64,000 bases of DNA from Atherix ibis (GCA_958298945.1 OY282605.1:115936267-116000266); one strand, 5' to 3'. Shown: positions 47,830-59,531, counted from the first letter of the stretch. The notes: a model not told the origin generated them from the sequence alone. Program-made: numbers and translations.

Positions 47830-49197
47830 TCATTTTTTATTGTTTTTCAATGATTTAATATCAGATAAAGGAATGGCATTATCTTTTGCATATCTTAAGA
47901 ATTCCTTTCCATCCGACATAACAATATCTATTAATGATTTATTGTCACTTTCTGCTTCATGCGATTTATATGGTTCTCGTCCAAATAAATATTTGTAAAT
48001 ATCCGATAGTTTAAAAGATACACATTGTGGTTTCGAAACAGTTTTGAATAGAGATCGTCGAACATTTTTTACTTTTGTGTAAGATTCTTCGCTTGGAGCC
48101 TGTTTCCGTTTCAAAGTGGCTATTCCACACAGTTGTTTTACTGGTGTCATCTCATTCAATATCTGCATTTGTTCCAATGAATTTTTCTTTATTTCCTACG
48201 AATTTTTTAAAAAAAATAGAAGTTATTATTTAGCCAATGCACAACATTAATTAAATATATTCATTATACAATATTTTCTTTCATGTATAAAGGAATTTAC
48301 CTCAAAAATAATATAATCATTTTCTTTAGATTCATTTTGATGTGCTTCTTCGACTTTTGTTGGATTTTCAATGATTGGTGTATTTGCTTTTTCGTTGGAC
48401 TGGTTTTGTTCCATTTGTCTAGCCTTATCCAAATCTTGGAACATTTTCCACGTATCAACACATAATAAATCTTCTGGAAAATTCTAAAATTATATAATTT
48501 TTTTTTTTTTGTAACAATAAGATCAATACAATCAAATTTATTACTGAATGTTATTTCTAAATTGAATATTTCTTCTGTTAATACTTAAATGAATAATACA
48601 TTTCCATATCTCGATATATTTGTTTTTATGTTATCTTACAGTAAATATTATGATAGAAATTGATTCTTACCATTTTTAAACCTTCTACGGCATCTTTTAA
48701 TATTGGATAATCAAATCTGTTCCCATTGTGTGCCACCAAACACACTGGTTTTGGTTGATGATCCAAAAAAAAATTCAGCAAATCAACCGTTTTTTCATTA
48801 AAAGTACTTTGTTTTTCCAATGCAAAATTATCTAATCCTAACAAATAGATACAAAATAAAAATTAAAATTTATATTGTTTAATATTCATATTTCTAAGCT
48901 ATAGATCATCTGTAATATATTATACTAACAACATGCATATATAAATTCGTACAAAAAAATACATCAATATTTACCAGTTATTTCGGTTGATCCATAGCTT
49001 ATTATCTTCTTTGGATTGAAGCAGAGAACTAATTTATTTTGAACTCTTGGCTGAGTGCATTTTCCTTCAAAAATACTATCGGAAGATATTGCATTTATAG
49101 CTAGTTCTGTTATTTTAACTTTATTGAATGAATATTCTGGTAACCCGGTGGTTTCTAAATCTAAAAACGCGAATGTGTTTATTTCACTGCAAGCCAT
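47830..49197 (-). CDS. TREX-like DEDDh 3'-5' DNA exonuclease, copy C
   Basis: Four exons in phase: 49197-48975, 48837-48671, 48483-48301, 48195-47830, giving 312 residues, close to TREX1. ExoI is FAFLDLETTGLP, ExoII is CLVAHNGNRFDYPILKDA, and ExoIII is SHEAESDNKSLIDIV, so all DEDDh residues are present. Exon 3 encodes LLCVDTWKMFQDL and then a hydrophilic insert; exon 4 begins with a basic linker (KRKQAPSEES). Introns are short, unlike copy A. It is the most regular member of the cluster. It lies head to head with TAF6, 694 bp apart. Expected role: degrading stray DNA ends, in cytosol or nucleus; substrate and location are not readable here. Confidence 0.9.
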
Positions 49198-49891
49198 TTG
49201 TTTTATACGTTAAAATAAGTATATTCAAATAAAACTAATTTATTGAGTTTAATTGCGTGCACGATACATTTCTAATAGAAAATTCCATAAAAATAAAATA
49301 AGAAAATATCACAACTAATTATGTGATATTATTAATTGTGTATACAAGATTTAAAAATATAACATTCAAAATATATATTGTATAATTAAAATCTAACCGC
49401 AGACAATACTGTTCTGTGATCTAATTTAACAGCCACATTTTGACAGCACGGCTAACGCTTCATATGTCAAATTCTATATCACTGTATGCGTTAGAGCAAC
49501 AACATGAATGTTTTTTAAGAGTTTATCAACAATAATGTTGTTTTAATATGAAAACAAAAAAAAATTTATTCAATGATAAACAAAATATAAATTTGTAAAT
49601 TATTGTTTCTATAATAATTTCGATCAAGGAAATTATAATCTAAAAAGTCCCCAATGTGAAGTGAGCTTTATATTAAGTATGATATCATAAGTTCAAACAT
49701 GGCGGTCTCTAATTAATTAAAGAGTGTATTTTTGTATTTTTGTGTAGCTGTCATTTTATGAAACTGAGTAAGCCAAAACATTGATTGGGCAGGTAAAATT
49801 ACAATAATACTGGTGTTTATTATTCTCAATTGTGCCAGTAAATTAAGGATTTGTATTCATATTTATATAGTAGTTATAAATTCTAAGAATC
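49198..49891. promoter_or_regulatory. divergent upstream region of TREX-C and TAF6
   Basis: The two start codons are 694 bp apart and face away from each other, so both promoters must lie here. I see no clear TATA box or named element. Confidence 0.5.
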
Positions 49892-51916
49892 ATGTCTAGT
49901 GAACATTTACTATATGGAACAGTATTATCAGTGGAATCAATGAAAGTTATTGCAGAAAGTATTGGTGTAGCTTCATTGCCGGACGATGCTGCAAAAGAAT
50001 TAGCTGAAGATGTTTCGTTTAAATTAAAACAAATAATTCAGGATGCTGCCAAATTTATGCATCATTCCAAAAGAGAAAAACTTACCATAAACGATATAGA
50101 CCATTCGTTAAAGATTAGAAGCATTGAACCTCAATATACGTTTCTGTCCAAAGATTTTGTACCATTCCGATTCGCGTCAGGTGGTGGACGTGAACTACAT
50201 TTTACAGAGGAGAAGGAAATTGATTTAAATGATATTATACAGTCTGGGCCGCCAAAGCTTCCTTTAGATGTTACTTTAAGGTCGCATTGGTTATGCGTTG
50301 ACGGTATACAGCCGACAGTACCTGAAAATCCGCCACCGTTATCGAAAGAGTTGCAAACACTTGAATCTGTGAATCCAGTTATTATACTTGATCAAGGTAT
50401 AACTAAGGACTCAGCTGGAAAGCCAGCAGTTGGAAAATTACATAAATTAAAAAATGTTGAAACTGTGCATGTTAAGCAACTGGCCACACATGAGTTATCA
50501 GTCGAACAGCAATTATATTACAAAGAAATAACTGAAGCCTGTGTGGGCACTGATGAACCACGAAGAGCCGAGGCATTACAAGTAAATATTTAACTGATTT
50601 TATAGAATAATTAATTTTCTAACAATATTTTTATTTCAGTCAATAGCGTCTGATCCCGGTCTTCATGAAATGCTCCCACGTATGTGCACCTTCATTGCTG
50701 AAGGTGTCAAAATTAATGTAGTACAAAATAATTTAGCACTATTAATTTATTTAATGCGAATGGTTAAAGCGCTGCTAGATAATCCATCGCTTTATTTGGA
50801 AAAATATGTAAAAGAAATAATTTTAAAGAGAATAGAAGAGGTAAAATATTAATGTATGGTTCTTATTATTCAGTTGCATGAATTAATACCATCGGTAACA
50901 ACATGCATAGTTTCTAAGCAACTTTGTACACGACCGGAAATGGATAATCATTGGGCTTTGCGAGATTTTGGTGCACGATTGATGGCGCAAATCTGTAAAA
51001 ATTTTAATACTTCAACCAATAATTTACAAACTCGTGTTACAAGGTGCATATAACATTTTATAAATTAAAAAAAAAATCAAGCAACTAAATTGCTATACAA
51101 AAAATTATATACTTTAAATAAATTTTTGTTTATTATTTTGCAGAATATTTAGTACGGCTATACAAAATGATAAAATTCATTTATCTTCACTTTATGGCGC
51201 AATTGTTGGTCTTGCTGATATAGGACCTGAAGTCGTTAAAACTTTTATTATACCTCGACTTAAATTGATATCGGAACGTATTGAAGGTCATTTTCAAGGA
51301 TCAACAATGAATAATATGGATAAATGGGCAGCAATTCATATACGTGCAATGATACAAAAATGTTGTTCTCCTGTGATAAAAACAATGCGAAATCCACCAG
51401 ATGTTGTAGAAGAATACAAGTATTCATATTTTGAAATAATTTACAATTGTATTTAAAAAATACATAATCTGACTAAATATGTTTAGACGAGACTATGGAT
51501 TTTTGGGTACAGTTCTTTATCTATCAGTAATGAAAGCTAGAGTAGCACCAGCAACGACCGTTTCTACATCAACAAGCAATAGTGTAACTAGTACAAGTTC
51601 CGTATCAATTATAAATGCTCCAATAACTGCAGTGACATCAACACCATTGACAACTATGAATTTTCCTCAAGGCCCATTACAAATATCTACTCGAGTTGGA
51701 AATATGTATTTATAAAGATTTTAATAATATTTAAGAAATAATTTTACTAATATAATTATTGTTTTTAGTCCAAATCAGAATGTACCATCGCCGATGTCAC
51801 CAACCATGCAGCGAATTAAAAATGAGCCAAATCAACAACAGAAATATATTATTGTAACACAAGAGCAAAACGTAGAAAATAATGGTTCTCAGTTTGTTTA
51901 TGAAGAGATTCCTTAA
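49892..51916 (+). CDS. Taf6: TAF6, TFIID subunit
   Basis: TAF6 is a histone-fold subunit of the general transcription factor TFIID, pairing with TAF9. Six exons in phase: 49892-50581, 50640-50840, 50874-51043, 51144-51419, 51487-51705, 51769-51916, giving 567 residues. The histone fold is near residues 8-70 ([30 protein letters not shown]). The conserved HEAT-repeat domain begins in [18 protein letters not shown] and runs through exon 4 ([19 protein letters not shown]). The C-terminus is Ser/Thr-rich and low complexity. Length is close to the fly protein. AATAAA lies downstream near 52254. Confidence 0.93.
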
Positions 51917-52399
51917 AATGTTATGTAAAATAATTTTTGATACAATTTCTTTATAGAATGGAATATAAATAATTTGAAAATATATTTTTTGTAAATTCTA
52001 AGGAAATAACTGATTGGATTATTTATTTTTGCAGTTACAAATTAATTTGTTCAAACGAAAATATTGGCTTTTCTATTGTTAGTTAAAATTATTTTCTAAT
52101 ACCAATTAAAGGATTTGAAAGTCCATTATTATTTAAAACCAAGTTTTCAGCAACTATGTTGATTGCTGTATTATGAAATTAAACTTTTTAAGTCTTAAAT
52201 ATATATTAAATAGCAATTGTGCAATTTTTTTATTAGTTAATTATATTAATTTTTAATAAAACGAAGATTTATTTGAAAGAAAACTAAAACTCCAAGCCGT
52301 TTGAGAGAATGAAGGCAAAGAATTTGATAAGAACAAAATGAAAAAAATCAAATAACCTCAAACTTCTATTCGAATTATGCTGAAATAAGAAATTAGGCA
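51917..52399. other. TAF6 3' region and TIM10B upstream region
   Basis: AT-rich; contains the probable TAF6 polyadenylation signal. Nothing else recognised. Confidence 0.4.
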
Positions 52400-52861
52400 A
52401 TGGATCCTCAACTGAGAAATGTAACATTCCATGCTGTTTATATATATATAAATAAAACTGTTTAATAATATTATTCTTATATTAGATTAAAGATTTTTTG
52501 CAACTTTACAATAAAATAACCGAGCATTGCTTTTCAAAATGTGTTGATAATTTCTTCAACCGAAATATCTCAGATGAAGAAGTAAGTTAGAAAAATTAAA
52601 AACAATTGTGAATGTTCAATTCTTTTATATTTTTTGCAGTCATCATGTATTAGCAATTGTGTTGATAAGTTTGCAAAAGTCAATCAAAGAATAATGGGAG
52701 TCTATGTTGAAGTTCAAACTACAGTGAATAATCGTCGTATGGCAGAATTGGAAGCTCATGCACAACAACAGCAAGAAGCAGCTATTCAGACCGAATTGGT
52801 TAAAAATGCTTCACAGATAGAATCGGAAACTTCATCAGTTGAAATTGATAGTAGCAGATAA
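52400..52861 (+). CDS. Tim10b: small TIM chaperone, TIM10B/TIM9b-like
   Basis: Small TIMs chaperone carrier proteins in the mitochondrial intermembrane space toward the TIM22 complex. Three exons in phase: 52400-52420, 52486-52581, 52640-52861, giving 112 residues. Exon 1 is only 21 bases (MDPQLRN). The paired CX3C motifs are CFSKC and CISNC, separated by 16 residues. Next come NQRIMGVYVEVQTTVNNRRM and a Gln/Glu-rich tail. The DFLQLYNKITEHCF segment matches the TIM10B branch better than TIM9 or TIM10. Confidence 0.88.
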
Positions 52862-52968
52862 TATTTAAATGCACTTTTATTTTATGTTAACCAGTAGTTG
52901 ACCTCTTTAGTTCTGTTTTAAAAAAAATACGCTTTTTTTTTAAATAATAGACCTGACAACCAAAGATA

Positions 52969-53787
52969 ATGAACAAAATTTGTTTATTAGTTTTAATTGG
53001 CTTGCCTGGTGCTGGCAAAACAGATTTTTCAGAAAAACTCTTGAATATAATCGATAGTTTAAATATTGTTCATATTTGCTATGATGACTTTATTAAATAC
53101 AATCAATCGGAAAATATTAATTTTAAAGAAAAGCGAAAATTTCTATTTGATAATATTAAACAATTAGTTATATCAATTAAAAGTGATAATGTTACAATGC
53201 CAGAATTATTGCTAAAACGTTCGAAAATTAAATACAACTTAAATGAGTGGTTATTAATTGTTGACGATAATAATTATTACCGTGGAATGCGACATGAATT
53301 CTATAAACTTTGTCAGGAATTTAAATTATCATTCGGTCAAGTTTATGTACATGCTACAGTTGATGTTGCACTGCAAAGAAATAGTAGACGTGCTAGTTCT
53401 ATTCCAGAACAATTAATAAGGAAAATGGATGGACTAATCGAAAAGCCATGTAAAAATGATCGAAGTTGGGAAAGAAATACATTATTCATTAATAATTCCT
53501 ACAAAATAGAGGAAATAAAGAAATTCATATATAAACTTTTTCAACAAGCAGAAGAAAAAATTCTATTAAAAACACATAGTCCAATAACTCAATCTGAAAT
53601 ACATGAAATAGATATTGTTTTAAGAAAGAAAATCGGAAGCATAATCGGTTCACTGAAATCAGATGCAAAAGACCATGTCCAAACAGTAGCAACCGAACTG
53701 AATAGGAAAAGAAAACAAATATTGAGTGAAACGCGGAACGGAGTAATACGGTTTTCAAATATAAATGAGTATGCAACATTAATCTAG
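52969..53787 (+). CDS. Pstk: O-phosphoseryl-tRNA(Sec) kinase (PSTK)
   Basis: PSTK phosphorylates Ser-tRNA(Sec), a step toward selenocysteine. It is a single open frame of 272 residues. The P-loop is GLPGAGKTDFSEKL (residues 10-23), followed by the second-strand acid pair in HICYDDFIKY. IVDDNNYYRGMRHEFY and QRNSRR (an Arg-rich lid) are family motifs. The human protein is about 348 residues, so this one is shorter, mostly in the C-terminal half. An AG at about 52950 could end a 5' untranslated intron. AATAAA lies at 53805. Its presence implies that this species keeps selenoprotein synthesis. Confidence 0.85.
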   Translation: MNKICLLVLIGLPGAGKTDFSEKLLNIIDSLNIVHICYDDFIKYNQSENINFKEKRKFLFDNIKQLVISIKSDNVTMPELLLKRSKIKYNLNEWLLIVDDNNYYRGMRHEFYKLCQEFKLSFGQVYVHATVDVALQRNSRRASSIPEQLIRKMDGLIEKPCKNDRSWERNTLFINNSYKIEEIKKFIYKLFQQAEEKILLKTHSPITQSEIHEIDIVLRKKIGSIIGSLKSDAKDHVQTVATELNRKRKQILSETRNGVIRFSNINEYATLI

Positions 53788-54023
53788 GCATGTAATCCTT
53801 TTGTGGAATAAAGTAAAAATACGAGAGAATAATCTTAATATTCTCCCATTCTACGTAGAATATTAAAAAAATTACACGTAGGATGGGAAAATATATAAAA
53901 AAATTATTCCCTCGAATAGTTCATATAAAAAAAAAGTTTCAATTTAAATAAGTTATATATTTATTAATTAAAAACTATAAAATTCTAATGATTTTAAAAT
54001 TAGAAATCGAAGTGTTTCTAAGA

Positions 54024-54856
54024 CTACGAAATTGATGTTTTCTGTACTTTGGCTAATTCAGTTTTAAATTTTCCAATTGTTTCACGAGATAGTTTTAATC
54101 GGTCTTTTAGTACATTTATTTCCGTTTTAACTTTTGCCTTAACATCGACTATAGTTTCTAATGTTTTGATCTTTTTAACTTCGACTAAAAACAAAAGCAA
54201 AATAATTAACATTATATTTTCAGATCGGACAGTATTTTATAAGTATTTACAATCAGTGTCGTGTTTCCATTGTCCTGCTGAAATTGGTTGAACGTTCGTT
54301 AAATAGTGTTGCATAAGTTGTGTTGGTTCTTGAAAGACAATCTCTTCATACGATTCGGACACAAGTCCTTTTTTACTATCAATAGAAGATGAATTAATTT
54401 CACCTTCTACTACTGGCGATTGGAACAATTTAAGTATATGATACAATGTAACCGGTCGTTCAGTGGGATCATGAAAATAAATTTTAATTACTACTTCAAA
54501 TTCTCCCCAACCAGTTTCCGTAACTTCATACGGCGGTTTCGTTACAATCCGGTTCGGATTTGCATAACTTTCATGCAATTTAAAATGAACTTTTTTCACA
54601 TATGCTGACATATCCTCGTTTAAATATGGCTTTACATAAACGCTCCACTGATGAGTATGTCCATCTTCTTCCCTTTTTTTTATAAAAGATCGTGCGATGT
54701 TCCCGTATACAATCGGTCGAACAATAGTTAATCCCTAAATATTTAGAATAATAATTAGCTATTATATGATTAAAATAGAATTTGCTTATTACTAATTACT
54801 TTAACTCTCCCTCCTGAATCTGGGCCAAAATCTGTAGGAATATTCAAACTATTCAT
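54024..54856 (-). CDS. Gas41: GAS41/YEATS4, YEATS-domain chromatin reader
   Basis: GAS41 reads acylated histones in Tip60/SRCAP-type complexes. Three exons in phase: 54856-54800, 54734-54251, 54184-54024, giving 233 residues (human 227). The YEATS domain (about residues 18-150) shows [41 protein letters not shown] and ETGWGEFEV; the His, Ser-Tyr and Gly-Trp positions that line the acyl-lysine pocket are present. The C-terminal exon is a coiled coil ([17 protein letters not shown]) that mediates dimerisation in relatives. It is convergent with PSTK. Confidence 0.92.
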
Positions 54857-55258
54857 AATTACCGCTTATCAATTCAAAAATATACAAAGTTAAAATTTGA
54901 CGTTTCCACATAAATGATGTTTCTTGTTCTTGTTCGTTTTGACCTTAGTATAGTTCTTTAATCTAAAGCAAATGGTTGGAAAACAATTCCGACTGAAACT
55001 GAACTGCAAGTTGTGTCAAAAAGTAACGCATTTCGTCCAAATTAACTATTTTTTTTTTTTAATAAAACCAGATGATGTATTTACTTGATATATTTATATT
55101 TATATTTCAACTGTCAAACCAATCTTTCCACATAAGAATACAACTATGTTTTTCAGCTTCGATAGAGTTTAGGAATAAATGGTAAACATATTCGTTTCCA
55201 TTTTTTTTGCTAAATATAATAAATAATTTAATTAAATAAGTTAAATTATAGGAGAAAA
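54857..55258. other. intergenic between GAS41 start and GTF3C6 stop
   Basis: About 400 bp, presumably the GAS41 promoter and GTF3C6 3' end. No element recognised. Confidence 0.4.
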
Positions 55259-55974
55259 TTAAATTAATACAGTATCATCAGATCTCCCACACTTATCTTC
55301 GTGTTCTGCTTGTTGACCAGAACTGGATGCTTGTTCTTCATGTGTTGAAATAATTGTGCTAACATCTATGTTGTCTAGTGATGTTCTTAAAATCCCTCCA
55401 CGAAATACTTCTGTATCGTTTTTATCAATATGTCTAGGCGGTTTCTTTCCAGCTGTAAGAAGCATTTCTAGTGCTTCTTGATATGATATTTTTACTTTCA
55501 TTCGTGCCTTTAATTCGTCGGAAATTTCTTCTTCATTAACTTCCACTTTATCTTCTGTATTTTCTACAAATATTCGTTTCATTGAAAGTACTTTATTCGT
55601 TTTGTAGCTAAATTTGTACATTGTTGATGGAATTATATCGTAAACAGGATCCAATGAGGGTGTATTTTGATCTTCCTCAAATAGTAGATTTGTTCCCATG
55701 GCATCATCATATGTTCCTAAAACATGTTATTTTATTCGATTTTATATTATTGCAAATTAGAATTTATACCCTGATATATCTTGCCATTTATTTGTATCAT
55801 TGGACTATCCGTTTCCACGGCAATAACTTTTATATCCAAATTGTCGTTGTCTAATTCATTTGGTAATAACAAAGATTCAAAATCTGCGTAAACAAGAACT
55901 TCATCGTCTTCTTCATTTATTTCTTCTTCGTTCATAATCATATTGAAATTTTGTTTTAAAATTGGAAAATTCAT
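55259..55974 (-). CDS. GTF3C6-like TFIIIC subunit
   Basis: TFIIIC recruits RNA polymerase III factors to tRNA gene promoters. Two exons in phase: 55974-55770 and 55716-55259, giving 220 residues (human GTF3C6 is about 213). The N-terminal barrel shows VLVYADFESLLLPNEL, VIAVETDSPMIQINGKIYQG and TYDDAMGTNLLFEE, matching the order in GTF3C6. FSYKTNKVLSMKRIF follows. The C-terminus is acidic and poorly conserved. An upstream Met at residue 12 or 14 is an alternative start. Confidence 0.8.
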
Positions 55975-56689
55975 TACCTAGCCCAACATTCAAAACATTG
56001 TAAAAAAAAAACAATTACGATCCAAATGTCATCGTTTGATTGCTTAGACATTCTGTTTTTGAATTCAGCGCCTTATAATTGATATAGAAAACACTCGTTA
56101 CCCAAGTAACACCAGTTACGGAAATTATGGTATTTAACGGCACTCTGGCGAAACTGTGTTCCGTCATATGATTACGAATTTGTTCAAGATGGGTTCAGAA
56201 ACAGTTCAGAAACGGTTCAGAAACTGTTCGTTCTTTGTCGCTGCAAACCGATGCTCAAACAATTAGTTTGCTTTCATGTATGGGTGCATTCATACATGAA
56301 ATTGCATGTATGGGTGCACCCATACATGAAAGCAAAAAATTTTCGAGTTCCGGCTTGTAGCGACAAAGCACGAACAGTTTCTGAACCGTTTCTGAACCCA
56401 TCTTGAACAAATTCGTAATTATATGACGGAACAGAGTTCCGTCAGAGTGCCGTTAAATAGCTTTATTTTCGTAGCTTGCGTTACTTGGGTCTTCATTATA
56501 GTTAAATATTTTTAATTTTTTTTGTAATCAAATATATTTTCATAACATTAAAAAATTAATAACAAAAAATTAAATAAAAAATTCTCTTCTAATAAAAAAA
56601 AATTAAAAATTAAATAAAATAGCCTCTTCTAGCTATATAACCATATAAAAAACTTAAAACCTATTCAATTTCTAGGAACTCGATGTCAT

Positions 56690-57496
56690 CGAACCATCGA
56701 AGGGAAATTTATCCAATAACGAAGGGAAATTTATCCAATGCACAATCTATATTAAAAAATAGTTATTAGTTATGTTATCATAGATTTAAAAATAATTTAG
56801 ATTATGCTTACTCTTCATTATTTTTGACACATTCAGGTCCTTGAAGCCAATATTTCCCTGCCTCCCATCAAATGTAAATTTGGAGGCCAATTCTTCGGTA
56901 AACAATATTTTGCACGTTGTATATAAAAACTTTTTCAATTCTGTTCCCCACTGCTTCATAAAAATATCTATCTGTTGATCAATATAGTACATACATTAAA
57001 ATGATAACTTGTAATAATATCACAAATATGATCTTACCAATTCTATTTTCACGTCTTCACTTGCTTCTAAAAGCGATTCATCAAATAGTTTGAATTTCTT
57101 CAATAATCTAACATCTGATGGGAGCCACGGGAAATACTGATGTAATACTGCAAGTATTTTACTCATAGTACGTCCACAAATGGTCGTGTCCACTGCAATT
57201 CTTTGCAAATCTTTTCTCAATTGGGGTATTTCTGAAGTGCTGCACCTTCCTTCTGTTTCATCCGAACTTTGAAGATATTCAGTGGAATAATGTTGTATTT
57301 GTGGAGTGCTGGAGCTTTCTTCTGTTTTATCCAAACTTTCAAGATATTCAATGGAATTGTCGGTTTCAATTATATTACCTTGCACCGGTATACGCAAATC
57401 AACAAGTGTGAATTCTATGTTTTTTTTTTTTACTGCACATACTAATTTTCTTTTTATTTCGTTCGCGACTTCCCTTTCGTACGCTCTTTTGGACAT
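56690..57496 (-). CDS. DUF4806-like protein carried by the fold-back element
   Basis: Exon 1 runs from 57496 (MSKRAYEREVANEIKRKLVC) to about 57040, and its donor GTAAGATC follows the Leu of VKIELV. Exon 2 runs from about 56971 to 56810, and a possible last exon lies near 56765-56690 (ending FPFDGSMTSS). The parts LFDESLLEASEDVKIEL, FLYTTCKILFTEELASKF and FKDLNVSKIM match DUF4806, a domain of unknown function often found in repeat-associated insect proteins. The N-terminal half has two imperfect copies of an EYLxSxDxTEE segment. Its role is unknown; the exon ends are tentative. Confidence 0.55.
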
Positions 57497-57564
57497 TTTC
57501 CTTTTAATAATATTATTATTTATTATATATTTTAATTCTAATAATATAGTTTAATTAATATAAT

Positions 57565-57970
57565 GTACTATTACGTTTCTTTTTTTTACGCACGAGAAAA
57601 ACTTGTTGTCGCCGCAACATTCAATTCGCAATTGGTTATTTCACAACTAATAGAAATGAAAATTTACAATTCTAACAAGTTTTGTGTTAAATTTCAACTA
57701 ATAGAAATGAAAATATAGTTTAATTAATATAATGTGCTATTACGTTTCTTTATTACTCACGAGAAAAACTTGTTGTCACCGCAACATTCAATTCGCAATT
57801 GGTTATTTCACAACTAATAGAAATGAAAATTTACAATTCTAATAATATAATTTAATTATAATATAATGTACTATTACGTTTCTTTATTTTACGCACGAGG
57901 AAAACTTGTGATCGCCGCAACATTCAATTAGCAATTGGTTATTTTGACAACTAATAGAAATGTAAATTTA
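57565..57970. repeat. three imperfect tandem repeats
   Basis: Units of about 115-165 bp begin near 57565, 57733 and 57867. Each contains GTGCTATTACGTTTCTTT-like sequence, CGAGAAAAACTTGT and CAACATTCAATTCGCAATTG. They are subterminal in the fold-back transposon. Confidence 0.75.
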
Positions 57971-58354
57971 CAATACATTCACACTAAATTCATTTCGAGT
58001 TCAGTTAGTTCCGTCATTCAAGTCCATAGACGACACTCATTCGTAATACGACATAATCCTGAACTAAGAGCCGTCAGATGTAACAAAAACGGAACTCATT
58101 GACGGAACTTATTGAATGAGTTCCGAGTGCGTTACTTGGGTAGGATATATGAAGAATGGTTGAATAGGGAAATTATTTGTTAATATTTATTAATACATTA
58201 CAATCACTTGAGCAAACTGGATTGGAAAAGAATTAATTAAATAACGCCAATTTATTTAATTATGCATTTAAATTTTTAAAATAAAAAAAGAACAAAATTA
58301 GCGCTTATGAGATAGACAGAGAACATATGTATAATATATTCAATTGATATTATT

Positions 58355-59531
58355 TTACTTCTTATTTCGTAATTTTTCCATTAAATTGCGTTCTCTGAGG
58401 TCTTTAGGCGCTGCTCGCCGTCTGGGCCGAATATTTTCTATTTCATTATGGTCCACAACTTCATTCTCTTTTTTTACTTTTTTTTGTTTTGGAGCTTCTG
58501 TTTTTGTTTCATTTTTATACGATTCATTATATTTTCTATATGTTTCCTCAGCTTTTATGGACATTAACATCAAGCTTTCATTTTTCAATTTTGGAATAAC
58601 AACTCTGAGACTTTTTCCAGTATTATTTAAATCACCTGTTTTGTTAGGGCTTGTTCGTATTTTATATGGTGTACTAGATAAGGCATTTGATAAGCTGATA
58701 CTATCAATGGTCGAGTTTCCATTATCTCGATCATATAAATATGAAATACTTTTTTCAGCAATACTTTCTCGAATATCTTTTATTGACTCTCTATATGTTG
58801 ACTCTCTTCTATATGTTGATTCTCTATATGTTGACTCTTCTAAAATAGGAGACATATTTTCGTGTTGAATGTATATTTGTGAAAAATTCTGTATTTTATA
58901 TGGTTGATTATCTTCAGTCAATGTTGGTTGCTCCTGTGAGTTATCTAAATCTGTAAAAGAGTAATAAGTAATGATAATTTGGAAATGATATTAATATATG
59001 ACACTTACCATCTTTTGTGTACATTTCCAATTTATCGCTTATATCAGTATTGGAACTGCTATGTTCCGCGTTTTGATTGCTCTTATTACTATGTCTACCT
59101 TTACGGCGTGTATTCACATATATATTCGAGATGTGATCCCTATTTTCGTTTGGTGTCTCGCGTATTGGCGTTAATGCTGCATTTGTTGATTTGTTAAGAA
59201 CTTTTGAATACCGCAAAGGGTGCACTTCCCCAATTGGTGAACTATGAGATCTAGCATCTGAAGTTCGAGATTCATTTAAAAAACTAGACATTTCATTTGG
59301 ATATATTTCTTGGATAACTTTATTAAAACTAACAACAGCATCTGAAATCACTTTCAATATGTACTTTTTGAATCCTTCATTTTCTTCTTTAACACTCATC
59401 AGTTCTCGATTAAGATATATATTTTCATTCCTTAGATTTGCTGTAATTTGTCTTAATTCTTGATTTTTTAGTGATAATTCTCGATTTAATGTCTTATAGA
59501 GTTCCATTTTTGCCGTATCACAAAGCGTCAT
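58355..59531 (-). CDS. shugoshin family protein (MEI-S332-like)
   Basis: Shugoshins protect centromeric cohesion in meiosis and mitosis. Two exons in phase: 59531-59009 and 58950-58355, giving 372 residues (fly MEI-S332 is 401). The N-terminal coiled coil (about residues 8-60, ELYKTLNRELSLKNQELRQI) and the C-terminal basic motif RPRRRAAPKDLRERNL match the two conserved parts of the family; the middle is divergent, as usual. Residues near 215-235 repeat ESTYR three times. The first Met is followed by TLCDTAKMELYK, so a start at residue 9 is possible. Confidence 0.8.

Larger units (their letters stand above)
56101..58140. mobile_element. fold-back DNA transposon with a DUF4806-like gene
   Basis: The ends are CCCAAGTAAC and its inverse, with TA on both sides, spanning about 2.0 kb. 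The left 390 bp is itself a fold-back: arms of about 160 bp (56101-56265 and 56330-56490) pair around a small loop of CCATACATG repeats. The right end carries three tandem repeats of roughly 115-130 bp (57565-57970). One spliced minus-strand gene lies between. No transposase is recognised. Confidence 0.65.

Noticed and set aside
56101..56490. Treating the left fold-back as a separate small inverted-repeat element
   Set aside because: Its inner edge is followed by TC rather than TA, while the 58140 end has the TA flank, so a single 2-kb element fits better; nesting is not excluded.
58344..58868. 174-codon plus-strand open frame
   Set aside because: It is antisense to the second shugoshin exon, whose product has clear family motifs.
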